Shown here: positions 52,534-64,000 of the stretch, piece after piece
How the letters are laid out: the number at the start of each line of letters is the position of its first letter
Position numbering within the stretch: position 1 is the stretch's first letter
Translations under genes and position numbers: made by a program
NCBI GenBank assembly: GCA_973895155.1
Contig: OZ316892.1
Location: forward strand, 24,242,001 to 24,306,000
Source of the DNA: Marsupella aquatica
Lineage: Eukaryota > Marchantiophyta
Length of the DNA: 64,000 nt
Reading direction: 5' to 3'
Notes under the pieces: generated by a model
Told to the model about the DNA's origin: nothing
The model's database searches: none
The model's input: only the letters and a program-made list of their open reading frames with translations

Positions 52534-53640
52534 TTAATTTCTTTCGAGAGTGCTAGCTTCAATCAACTTAGCCTTTGTTTTCTGGAGAGACGTCTGGGAG
52601 TGGGAGAGGTAGGTTGTTGTGTCCAACGATTCGATCCTGAGAGTTTGGCCAACCAGATCACGTGGGGAGACAGGATAGCCTTGCAGCTGAAACCAATAAT
52701 AATACAATGCGCATCGCTCGTTGCTCGGCTCGTTGCGGGAACTCTCTATATTGTTGTTGTTGCTGAGGCGGTGTATATTTTCCTTCCCAAGTAGAAGATA
52801 CTGATGGGCAAACCCCCTTGCAGCTGTCGATCTTGCTGTTGAAGGGGACATAGGCATTTGGGCATCCCTACATCTTGATCGAACAGACGGTCAGGTCTTG
52901 CCGATGCCACAACGTAACGCATGCCTTCTCCCTGCGACGGTTAGCCGTGCATATAAATATGTATATCCTTGGTAGCCATATCGTTCAGGAGCAGAGGTGG
53001 GAAAAGTCAGCCAATCTGCAAACGGGTATTACTGAGGCTGAGGCTTAGGAGATCGTAAATCCTGTTGTGGATGTCGCCGCTTGGGAGCGATGGGAGCTGC
53101 GGCAAGATCAGGATCTTCATCGAAAGGATTGGAGGTGACTGGAGACGTCATGGAAGCGGTGAACTGCAACAGGTTGACTGACTGAAGCAACTGCTGGAGA
53201 TTGAGACGCACCACCCTCAGAGGTATCACCACTCAACAAGCCCACACTCATTTCCCTCTGCTTGGGTGTAATAATCAAGTTTGAGAGTTGCGGTGGGGAA
53301 GCTGGGCACCCGGCCAATTATGTTCAGAACTTTTTGTATCGCGCAGGTCGGTCCGTTGATGTCTTGGAAGACAATACAGAATCCCCCTCTGATGCTTCTT
53401 CAGAATTACACCTGCAGGGGTTGATGGACAACTTGGTGCAATGGCATCATACTTCGGAAGTACTCGTTGCAATTCATTTAAAGCAAGGCCCTGTCGAAGC
53501 AGCTCTGCATCCGAAGTGGTATTGGCATGCTGCATCACGCAGCGCTCTGCTGATTGGTCCGAGTTTGATCCACCAAGCCCATGGTGACCTTGTCGACGAT
53601 AGCCTCGTTATCGGATAAGGTGAGTGCATTCAACATTTAG
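52534..53640 (-). pseudogene. TOM1-like (TOL) GAT-domain pseudogene fragment
   Basis: On the minus strand, DNEAIVDKVTMGLVDQTRTNQ (about 53617-53555) leads through a TGA and frame change into NTTSDAELLRQGLALNELQRVLPKYDAIA (53530-53440). This is the pattern of the ubiquitin-binding GAT domain of plant TOL proteins, which sort membrane cargo. A Ser/Pro-rich region follows with further frame changes, then TSPVTSNPFDEDPDLAAAP ending at a TAA (53029-53031). Reading may continue to 52534 in another frame. The N-terminal VHS domain is not visible. The GAT part lacks introns, but the upstream end is unclear, so processed origin cannot be judged. Confidence 0.55.
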
Positions 53641-54599
53641 AAAACTACGTCGATTAGGTCATTCCTTTCATTTCAACGTAAATGGATATCATCTGAGAGT
53701 ATGTAAACAAGCTCGACAACTGGACCGTTCAACTGGAGCGAGCTGGGTATTCTTCACCGAGACCACATGATAGTAGCAATAGCTACAGAATCTCAAACCA
53801 TAAGTTTGAATGAATGAAAGTGTTCGAAGTGGTGGTGTTTTCTTCTCTCCTTCTGAACGGAAGCTTTACTGAAAAGTAAAAGAAACCAGGAAGAAGTGGA
53901 GCTTTCTGCGCTAAAGGCATCCCATCTCTCCCGTGGCTAATGCTCCAACTTGTTTATTCATGGTGGAGCAGAAAGTGACGACTGGCGAAGCTCGGTCCCA
54001 GTCCCGTCCCACGATGTATGTTTGTCCAGTTAGCTACTGGATCGAACAACCAGGCTACCCACCCTTGTACACTGGGACCATGCACGGGACCATGCACGGG
54101 ACCATGCACGTGCATCCTGGTAGTAGCTATAACTCTTTGGAGAGCATAATCTAGTGTCCATGCCAGTAGCTTGTCACGTTTGACTATGCACTTACAGACA
54201 TTTATAGTCATTATTTCATTCATTGTTTTTTTAACTAGTGTCTATCCATCAAGAACTCCAACTGACACCCTCAAACTGTACCAAGTCTTAAAGACTGCCC
54301 CACACGGACAAACTGAGACAAATGGAGCACATGGTTTTACAATTCATACCTGAGAAGCTAAACCAATGTTGAACATGGATTACCGTACCTACTCTCCCAA
54401 GCATAGATGGATCACATAGTTCAATAGTACATATCTAGGAAACTCAACCAATGTTGAATATGGAGTACCACGGATATTTTCCCAAGCTTAGATGGAGCAA
54501 TTCAACAGTACATATCTGAAAAACTCAACCTATGTTGGGCAATGAGTATCATCAAGTCAATTTTTTCATCCATAGATAATTTACACACTTCAACAATAC
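53641..54599. other. No gene recognised
   Basis: Contains a 13-bp repeat GGGACCATGCACG three times in a row near 54076-54112 and diverged AACTCAACCAATGTTGAA-like repeats at 54360-54540. ORFs are short and without domains. Confidence 0.35.
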
Positions 54600-55640
54600 A
54601 TAACTAAGATACTAAACTTATTCATCAATTAATATATTTTATTTATTTTGTCAAATATTTATGAAATATAAATATCAAAAATATGAAAAAAAAAATTAAT
54701 TTCTTTAATTAATATTATATTTATTTTTATAAATATTATTTATATTTTTAAAGATTATTAATAATTATTGAATATGAAAAATTTATATTATATTAATTTA
54801 ATATAATATTAATTTTTAAAATATATTATTATTTTTATTTAATTATTATAATATAATATTATAATTTTTCATCATTATAATATATATTTCTTTTTAAATT
54901 ATATTTTAATTTATTATATTAATATTTTTATTTTTTATGTTTTAATTAAATTATATATTTTAATTTATAATTATTAAATTTCTTAATTAAAATAAAATTT
55001 ATATTATATAAATTATATATATAATTTAAATTTATTTATAAATAGTAATAATATTTTATAAAATCAAATTATATATATATATAAATTTATAATTAAATAA
55101 AATATTTTTAAAAATTATTTAATATTTATTAAAAAATTATTTTAAAAAAATTATTTACAAAAACAAATTCATCATATATATATATAATTATAATTTCTTT
55201 TTTATATATATAAAATATAAAATTAAAAAATAAAACATTTTATTTAAATTTAAATGTTATAAATTATATATTTAAAATTATTTGATTAATTTCTAATTTT
55301 TCTTTTCAATTTATTTTAGTAATATTATTTATATTAATAACAATCAATTATTATTAAAATAATATCAATATTAAATAATATCAATATAAAATAGATATTA
55401 TTTATATATAATAAATAAATTATATTATTAATCTAATTTATGTTTATCATTGTTTCATATTTTGTTTGAACATGTTTCATTCAAATATTAATAAAGAGAT
55501 TTAGTTTTTTTTGAAGATTTTAAATTCTTTTAAATATATTTATATTTCACTAATATAATATTAATAATATTTATATATAATATTATTTAAGGAGTTACTT
55601 TTGTGTTTAACATGATTTGAATGTATTGCTTAAACATATT
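54600..55640. repeat. Extremely AT-rich island
   Basis: About 1 kb composed almost only of A and T, with TA-rich runs such as ATATATATATATAAAT and no ORF. The borders are fairly sharp on the left (54600) and gradual on the right. It could be a matrix-attachment-like region, a decayed AT-rich transposon or transferred organelle spacer; the sequence does not tell. Confidence 0.7.
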
Positions 55641-58250
55641 TCATTTAAATAATAATAAGAAAATATATTTGCTTGGAGAGTTTGATGATTAATTACATTT
55701 ATATTTCACTGTTTGAATATTTTTGGTTGGATTCTATTTCATTCAAGCTATGGTAAGAGATTTTATACTAAGAGGATTTATTTTGCTTAGATATCACTTC
55801 ATTCAAGCTTTGGTAAGAGGGTTCCTATCCACAAATACGGGGACAAATACTAAAGAAACTACTCTCTCACCTTTGAGTGGTAAGGGAGTCCATTGCATGT
55901 AGCCAAGATATTTAGAGACAAATTAAAGTTGAGAAGACTCACTTCACAATAAAAATCACAAGTTAGGTATAGTATTTGCAAATATGAACTACTTTTGTTG
56001 CATACCCTGTTATAGGTCCTTTTCAAAATTTAAGACTTCACAAGGTGTCACCTCATCATGGCGTGATACAAACAAGAACAAATTTGTTTTCAAATTAAAA
56101 TAACTACTTTTTTCGTGTTTGTGGCAAGTTCTTAATAAAATTTAGGGCACCATGCCATAAAACATAATGTAATGTTATTTGACATAGCCGTTTTAGTAAT
56201 CTTAACCAACTCTGCCCATCCTGGTTCGCTATTGAGAGAGTGCATCAGGACTTAGAACCTGGATCTGAATCAAGCACAGGAGCATTATATGTATTACAGA
56301 AGTGTTGCGCAACGCTAGCTGGTCGAGTGGTAGTGCTGCTGCATTGCCGATTTATGATCAGCATGCATTTTAGTCTATTGATCAGGGACTGAATCAGGAA
56401 TGAATAGAATTGTGCTCACAATAACTAGCCTAGCTCTACCTTAAATAGTGAACAAGGGTACCAATCCAGACTATGAAGCTTATCCATGTTTGAGGAATGA
56501 TAATTGCTTTGTTTGAGATTTACATGGAAAGACTTCACAAATCTAGAAACTCAAAAATTGTGCTAGACCAATTTAGACTATTGGTCACAACCAAATCCCC
56601 TACCTTCACAAATTCAGAGGGAAGATTTGAAGGGCTGAGTCGATCTGTTAATCAGAGGGAAGATTTGAAGGGCTCAGTCGATCAAATAGCAACTGCAATT
56701 CATGCATATGATGCATGCACTCTTACAGGTATTATCACACCTTAGAACCCTCAATGTCATTGAGTTATGCGTATTGAATGTTGCATGTATCATTGCAACT
56801 TAACATTTTAAATGTATTCTGAATTTAAGCTTCCATATCATGGGAAATTAAAGGATCGCAGAGAGTTGAGTTGATTTTAATTAGTAGCAACTTATTTCAA
56901 ATGGCAATTTTTCAGAGGACACATGCAGACTTATATATGTCCATTTTCGACAATCTCATCAAACAAACATTTTGGAGTTATGCGTAAAACCATATTATTT
57001 GGAATCTAAATTGTCTGGTTACTAGTCAACTGATCGAGATGGTCATCATTAAATTTAGGTCACCAACTTTTCACATTTCATAACCTTGGCTTCAATTTAT
57101 GATCCAATATTAATGAACCATTTTGATGTCAATAATCTTTGAGACGTTCTTTGATCATTGCAAGCATAATGTATGAGCTTTGGTAAATAGCAAGACAGAG
57201 AAGAGGGTGTCATGAAATTAATGAAAGTATATTTAGGTCTAGAGGACTTGGAAGCTCTTTACTATTACTTTTAAACTTTAAAACATTTGAGATTTTATTC
57301 TGCACATAAGTATTGAATACTTTTGTCTTGCCCTCGCATGGTTTATGAATCGCATGGTTTCTGATTCATAAACAAGTTCTATTGATTCAATTGCATGGTT
57401 TCTGATTCATAAACAAGTTCTATTGATTCATGTAGTAACTATTAAATATTTTTGTCTTGCCCTAGCATGGTTTTTGATTCATAAACAAGTTCTATACAAT
57501 CTGATTGATTCATGTGATTCAAATTTGACTTTTGTAGAATCAAATTTGAGATTGGTCATTATTTAACATGTATATATCATTATTATTTAATCTTAGTATC
57601 TATTAAAACTACTTAATATTGTAGACCATATAAATCATTATTTTTCAATCTTAACATCTATTAAAACTAGAAACACAGAGTAGATAGGGGTTAATATTTA
57701 TTAAAACTAAAACACAAAGTAGATAGGGGTTAGTATCTATTAAAACTAAAAACACAAAAGAGATAAGGGGTCCTGGAACTATTTCATGTAATTTTAGCCA
57801 AGCCTCTTAGCCCAAAACCCATACAAGCCTCACCTTTTAATTAAGATGACTACTCTAGAGGAAGTGTAAGAATGCTGTTAAGGTAACAGGGGTAATGTGC
57901 ATTGTTAAGAAAGATTTCTCTTTGAAGAATTCTGGTTCGTAATTACAATTGGAGATCACATTTTCAGAAACAACATTATCCATGGATCACATTTTAATGA
58001 TCCATTTTAGGGCTCGCATCATAAGTTAATGATTATGAGTACCCTAAACCCGGTTCGGCGCCATCTGTTTTTTGGCTGTTTGATATAAATAAAAAATTTC
58101 GTTTTGTATCTACCCGGTAACTAGAGAAGGACTATTTTTTAATGATCACGTCAACCAAAGTGGCCAAAATAGTAATCACTTTGATGGAAGTGTAATTATC
58201 GCTAGAACAAACTAGAAAACGACAGAATTTCTGAGTGTTTAGCTGATATT
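55641..58250. other. Gene-poor stretch with short tandem repeats
   Basis: No gene. A 38-bp duplication (CAGAGGGAAGATTTGAAGGG) lies at 56615-56690. Three or four copies of GCATGGTTTCTGATTCATAA with AACAAGTTCTATTGATTCA lie at about 57340-57520. Copies of TATTAAAACTAAAACACA with a TAGATAGGGGTTA unit lie at 57655-57770. Confidence 0.45.
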
Positions 58251-61200
58251 TGCTATACTCATCGTCGCCATTTGTTCAGCGATGTCGACAACTCATTAAA
58301 CTCTTCAGACATTTGAGAGAGCTTTCGTACGTGCTAAAATGTTATGATGATGAACCTGAAACCTTCGGGTAAACAGCACAACACGGACTGATGTGTCAGC
58401 AACGCGAAAGTACTATATTCATTGCACAGACAAGATATGAAATTCGCAACACAAAAAAGGTTTGGGGCTGAATTTGATCGAATGCGAGAGAGAACATTCC
58501 CGACGAGTTGCTCAGCGCGCTGAAAATTCCCATGCTATTATGTGTGACTTTGCCAATCACCTGTATCGTTCGTATTACTGTACAAAGTATACTAACTGAT
58601 CCTGACATTCCGTACTGCTCAATTTCGACAACATTGGCACTAACAGTCTGTGTGAGTGTATGCACACCTCATACATTCAACCAAATTTCCATGAATGTCA
58701 ATACATGACGCTACTCACTCCTGGCGTATTGTGCACCTTCCAGTTGCTGAGTGGTGCATACCCGGAAACATGAACGAACAAATATTCACGCCACCATAGC
58801 CGGTCTCTCATCAAGAAAACTGCAATTTATTTTAACTGACATTCGGTGTTGTAAAATAAAATTAGAAACCAGTGTTTTGAATCTAGGATTCGTTGCACTA
58901 TTCAGACAAGAGAGATATCTGAAACTGTGCCCAATTACCATACAATCAGGGCGTTCAGCCACAAACTGCATTTCTAGTACTCTCACTGGGTTAAAAAATT
59001 TACTCGTTGAGCTGATTGCGGAAGATGGAGCATGTGTAAAAGCGTTTTCCTTGGTTTGCCTGAAACATGTTCCTGTGCAGCCCAAGAGATGAGCCCAAAG
59101 TATGAGTCGGATTACAATACAGCACGGAGGAATACCTCCCTTCAATGTCAATGACAACAGGCTCCATTGTTCAAACCGTCACTCTTCATTAACTTCTCAT
59201 ACTTTCGATCCAGGAACGCACGAGATAGATATGGACCCTTAGTCCGTCATGTTGTAAGGCAGACATACTTCAAAATGTACAGCTGACTTTTCGCTTTCGG
59301 TCGAGTCAAACCGAAGCAAACATATGATGAGTTAGGAACACAGCACTACCTTACATCCAATGAGAACTCAACAGATCAGATGTAAATTTCTGCAGACTAC
59401 TGATTACGATACACAATACATGAACTATAAAGTAACTATTTGAATCACACATTCATGGACTAGAAGATTCATAACGAGGAGAATCCGGGATTAACATGGA
59501 GTTAAGTTCACCTAAGGAACTCCTTCCACACCAGCATCTTCAAAAGCATCATTAATTCTACAAGACTAGAGTAATCAACTCGTATTCACAACCAATGACA
59601 AGGTTCATTGGAGCGATATACCAACCATCAGATCAGCATGTACAACGCAGTAGTAAACACTATCTTTTACTGCTGTGAGCATTGTGCGTTTCTGCCGTAG
59701 GATAGCTCCGCGCGCGGTGCTTGAGAGACAGACCGCCGCTCCACGTGTGATACTTCTCTGTGGAACACCAACCGCAGCTTACTAAAACCTATCCGCCTAC
59801 TCCAGGATGAGAATCTGGAAGGGTTACGGATGGATACGAACAATTCAGTTGACGAACAAAAGACCTTTTCAATCGTAGTGACCTATACTACTACGAAGTT
59901 TGGGAGAGAAAAACCTTCATACAGTCCACAGTCCCTTCATACACAGCTCTACGATACAACCAATTCAAAATTTACCTGGCGATGCATGCTGGGATGGCAG
60001 CTCTCTCGAGAAAGATCATCGCATTCGGAGGCGTACCCACCAACCACAAATCCTCCACAGGAAATCGTGCAATAAACTTTCGAACAGATTCATACAGTGC
60101 AACTTTCCCTCAAGTGCAGTACCCGGCATAGCTGGTCACGACATGGAGGAACAGTTCACATCATGTATCGCGGCTACATTGCACAAATGAGCTTTTCGAG
60201 AGCTTGACAAGTCATCCAAAGGCGGTTCCAACCCTAGCTACCGGCGCACGATAACCATAGGAGCAGTAGAGCGTCGGACGAGGATACCACAACCATGGCA
60301 ACTCAAGCCCGCGACGGTAGCACTTTAAGCAGACAAATGACATAAGACCTTCACACTCGGAGCTGTCTGGCAAATCGCTGTCAGTCACCTTACCATTCCC
60401 GATACCAAATGAAGTTCAGAGCTAAGTATCCATCAAACCACCACAAAAGAAAGATAGAATGCAAAAGTGACGCACCACTAACTCAGCATGATTGAGCTCT
60501 GAACACGTAGTCTCGAACTTACCAACAGCTTCCAAGTTGAGAGATGCGAGCTCTCCAAAGTCCAACGGTGGTAAATCGACGCTTTAGCGAGGTAGTCAGT
60601 TCTACAGTGAGACACCGAAGGCGGCAGACGAAGCGAGAGGGTACAGCCCGCTGGTCAACAATTGTCAGCAGGGCCAGTTAACCCCGAGAACCTGATGGAG
60701 AGGGGCTGTACTCTCTCTCTTCCACTGCCATCATCGATGTGAGATAAGGGAAACCACGCGAAAGCTGTAGCTTGAATAGCAGGCTCACGAACGTCCCGAT
60801 GCTGTGTCCGCAAAGAGATTTCCATAGCAGTGCCAGGACGCAGAACGATACGGAGATTCACATTCCATACCTGAGCAAATTCCTGGCAGATGAGTGGCAG
60901 AGGGGGATACGCGTACCCAGTATACAGAATCCGGCCGCGCAAGATCGCGAAACTCCACACTGCGTAGGTAAGTAGCGAATTATCGATGTAGGTGATTGAT
61001 TTCACTCCGACGATAGTATGTCAACTGACTTCAAAAGATGTAAGAGGTAGAATGGTTCAGTTTACGTCTCGAGGAGGCTGCCAGGATGTGGAGACAAAAT
61101 CTGAATTCGTCAAGTGCTAACGCCAGCGAGCTCCTGTCTCCACATATACAGTAGATTGTTAAGTATCTTGTGAATCAGATGGCCTTCTGCCTTCCAGATT

Positions 61201-62350
61201 AGAGACTCGACTAATCGGCTGCTATCTAAACCTACTGACTGTACAGAAGTTCCGACCTCGCCGGCTCTCCACTACTACTCTTGACCATGTCTCTCTGTCT
61301 CTTGGGTGCCGTCCTCCACACACTGCGGGCTGACTGAGTACCCTCTGCTTCTAGCTCTTCGTGACTCCATTATTGTGTTGTAAACCTGGTGAACATGCTA
61401 ATCGAAAAGTAACCCTCAATCGGAGTGCCAAATTAGTATCTCTGTATGAGTTCGCTGTACTTGCAAGGTACATATACTATCCGTGTAGGGTCAAAGCTCA
61501 AACAAAGCAGCTGCAGGGGTGGACCCGAAGGGCCGCAGGTTTTAGGAAGATGACGTAACTAACTCGGCCAGACAAACGAAAGATGAAGACTGAAAGGGAA
61601 CTCTGCAAAAATAGCAAGAGACATGAGAATAATAATAGTCACCTATACAATCAATGAGCCCGGCCGGCGCGGAGTTAATCGTTCGAGCGGATGTCAGCAA
61701 TCGAGACTCGTCATTATCTGCGGAAGCAAGCAGTAAATGAAAACATCTTACAAGCACAACAGACTTAATAAATATTCTAGTAGTGGAAGTGGGCATTTGG
61801 GTCTAGTGGGTGATTCGATTTTGTATTATTTTGCGTTCGTTGGGTGGCATTTTCCACGCGTTCCTGGACTGTACGTTAAATATGGCAAGAGCTCGGAATT
61901 CCAGGCGATATGCTCTCAAGAGATCATTAGTAAGTTGCCAAAACAGCGGAATGACACACTCGCTCGAAATTCAAGGCGAAATACTCTCGAGCAGTCATCG
62001 GTGGCGTCGGAGAGTGATTGTGGGCAGATGAACTGTCAACATACCCAAAGCTGAAGAAGACAGCGGCAGCCATTAATGTCATCTTGACAGAGAATATATT
62101 TGGATGTTGCCTGTCGTTTTTTTTTATACGGAAGCTTCTTGGAGTGGCACTCCTTTTTTTAGTTTGACAATGTGTATCTTTTTTAGAGACGGAAGCGGGG
62201 ATCTGGCGACTGTGACCTACCCACCTGCCAGTTGGAATAGACTGGAGATTTACGAGCATTCGCAAAATTGGCGCTCCGTGTTCAAGCATCCATCGATTAT
62301 TCCCACATATTCAAAATTTTCCCTTTCTTTCTCAGGTAACTGCAGATTTG
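58251..62350 (-). other. Low-repeat region, possible unrecognised minus-strand transcript
   Basis: No ORF with a known domain on either strand. On the minus strand there are exon-like blocks with good splice signals: 61631-61709 (after CTTCCGCAG, before GTGACT) reading NDESRLLTSARTINSAPAG, and about 60873-60962 (after CTACGCAG, before GTATGG). There is also a GTAAGTTCG donor at about 60530 after a UTR-like stretch. An ORF near 62082 starts MTLMAAAVFFSFGYVDSSSA, signal-peptide-like. These may belong to one or more genes or non-coding RNAs, but I cannot join them convincingly. Confidence 0.25.
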
Positions 62351-62460
62351 GAGGGTAGTGTACTTCAATGTGAGCATCGTCATTCGTCAAATAGTTCACA
62401 AGAGGAACGAGCCACTCAGGCCATCCGTGAGCCCTAAAGGTCATATTCCGGTCTCGAACC

Positions 62461-62617
62461 TTTGGCTACCAGGTATTTGTGAGCGTGTACGGAATGTACA
62501 ACAACATGCATTCTAGAGGTATATACTTAATAGACGCCTTTGGCTACCAGGTATTTGTGAGCGTGTATGGAATGTACAACAACATGCATTCTAGAGGTAT
62601 ATACTTAATAGACGCCC
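62461..62617 (+). repeat. 78-bp tandem duplication
   Basis: TTTGGCTACCAGGTATTTGT starts at 62461 and again at 62539. The two copies differ at one base. The 78-bp period is divisible by three, which explains the 91-codon repeat-bearing ORF at 62479-62754. Confidence 0.9.
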
Positions 62618-63890
62618 AAAGAACACTTTCTTGCTTGATAGACCCCCAAAGTTCCTTCATTACCAATCACCTCCTTGACAGTTTCTTACAAGTAGTTCTT
62701 GTGAGGAGCACTGCTTGGAGAGTTTACCAGGGATTGAACTCAAGTGTGCTGTGATTTCAGCTGGTACACCGCGATTGCATTGAGATTGCAGTTCGCCCAC
62801 AGTAAGTACTTATAGCTCCGGATGCAATATTGGAGAGATACACTTGATGGACCCACACAATGAAAAGTGTTACTTGATGACCCCATAAGAGATCCAACCT
62901 TTTATGGACCTTAAATCAGCATACAGAAAATTTCATGGGGCCTCAAGGGGTCCATCAAGTATATGACTCTGCAATATTTGGTACTTTTGTGTTTGAAGAC
63001 ACTACCAATATGGTCTTCCATAGTTCAGGGTTTTAGGAGTTAAGTCATGTTGTCTGTGTTGTCCTGTGTCGTCTGCATTGTGAATTGTCAGGTGCATGGA
63101 CTCCATTGCATTGGGGCCTACAAAGGGTTCGGACTTGGGCATCATTTGAGTTTAAGCACCTTCGCTTTCACTGTCACCTTACAGTTGAAGTTGCTTTGTG
63201 TTATGTATTCTCAACAAAGCAACATGAACATGACATGACGGTGATTCAAAATAGGTACATGAGGATAAACAATAAAATAACAAGAATTAATGATGATGAC
63301 GTAAATTGCTTGTACACAAGAAGAAGTTAAACGCTTACACACCTTCTTGTGGAAATTCTAATCAAGTATCTTGGCCCAATTTGAATCCATGAACATGTGA
63401 GTCTCTTTCTTTGGCATGCTCTATCCAATGCTCGTAACCTGTCACATTCAGGAATGTCCACTACCCACGTAGGTCCTCTCTCCGCCGGGCTCGTGCCAAG
63501 GATGCGCAGTGGCAAGGGCATCATCCTCTCCAATATTAATTGACATCCCTTAGTTAAGCTCACAACCCTAGTGGGGCAAGGGCATCATCCTCTCCAACAG
63601 TTGACATCCTTTAGTTTAGCTCACAACCCTACTGACAGTGCCACCAAGACAGCATATATGTGAAGGCTGACAAAAAGACCCTAAACTAATTAATAATAAA
63701 TGCAGACAATCTGACCTCAAATTGTTTTTCAGCGTTTTTACCAATGGCAAGGCCAGCAGATGGGAGTCAGTACATGAATCTGTGAGTACATGAATCTGTG
63801 AGCATTGCACAACCTCGGATTTGGAAACTACTGATCATTTATTCTACAACTGCAACAAAGTCCAAATGAATCCCAATGGTGAGAGATCAA
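62618..63890. other. No gene recognised
   Basis: ORFs of up to 81 codons without domains. A duplicated block GGCAAGGGCATCATCCTCTC followed by TTGACATCC and TAGCTCACAACCCTA lies at about 63512-63632. Confidence 0.35.
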
Positions 63891-64000
63891 CACTAGTAGA
63901 AACCGGGCTGTATTTAGACCCTATTAAACGACTATTCAGCACCGTTTAGGACTAGCAAACGATTGGGCGGGACTACAGTCCTTTATAGGACTGTGAGTCA
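63891..64000 (+). mobile_element. Left end of a CACTA-like element, cut by window edge
   Basis: CACTAGTAGAAACCGGGC at 63891 is the characteristic start of many plant CACTA transposons. Downstream are short inverted motifs (ACAGTCCTTTATAGGACTGT) like their subterminal repeats. The element runs out of the window. Confidence 0.6.

Noticed and set aside
53262-53618. 118-codon plus-strand ORF
   Set aside because: It is antisense to the TOL-like GAT-domain fragment, which has recognisable family sequence on the minus strand.
58751-59157. Overlapping 113- and 123-codon ORFs on opposite strands
   Set aside because: Neither has a recognisable domain, and they cover the same bases, so at most one could be real.

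Overview
The window looks like intergenic and genic DNA from a land plant (embryophyte). Three observations point that way: a many-exon nuclear gene whose protein reads like plant protein phosphatase methylesterase 1 (PPME1), a plant L1-type LINE, and a cysteine-rich protein resembling the PHD-finger module of EDM2, a plant chromatin regulator. I cannot name the species. The single-copy gene, the high transposon load and the lack of strong codon bias would fit a seedless plant, but that is inference.

Layout. 0-4.3 kb: LTR-retrotransposon remnants and a non-autonomous DNA transposon. 4.3-5.4 kb: a 3-copy tandem repeat and the presumed promoter/5' UTR of PPME1. 5.45-12.88 kb (+): PPME1 in 13 exons, with a tandem repeat in intron 1 and one GC-AG intron. 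12.9-21.8 kb: gene-poor DNA with degenerate transposons, LTR fragments and minisatellites. 21.8-24.3 kb: a minisatellite hit by a non-autonomous element that was itself hit by a CACTA-like element (10-bp terminal inverted repeats, 3-bp target duplication).

24.6-47.05 kb is a stack of nested insertions. A decayed ORF of unknown family (25267-26611, resuming at 37217-38310) is split by a 10.6-kb DNA transposon (26612-37216). This transposon has perfect 14-bp terminal inverted repeats and an exact 8-bp target duplication. It carries a decayed P-superfamily-like transposase, an open EDM2-like triple zinc-finger/PHD protein and a small Cys-rich protein. A 328-bp MITE related to the element's own ends has inserted into the transposase C-terminus. 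Downstream, a 7.2-kb L1-type LINE (38835-46028, minus strand) and another MITE (46135-46383) have inserted in the same tract.

47-64 kb: more LTR, LINE and MITE fragments, a decayed TOM1-like (TOL, GAT-domain) pseudogene on the minus strand (about 52.5-53.6 kb), an extremely AT-rich 1-kb island (54.6-55.6 kb), a low-repeat stretch with splice-like signals but no recognised gene (58.3-62.3 kb), and the left end of a CACTA-like element at the window edge.

The most interesting system is the 10.6-kb element and its MITE family. Members share CTCGGGGG-type ends, 8-bp target duplications and a conserved subterminal motif close to CATCACGTGCGACG. The putative autonomous copy carries a chromatin-reader-like module related to a host transposon-silencing regulator.
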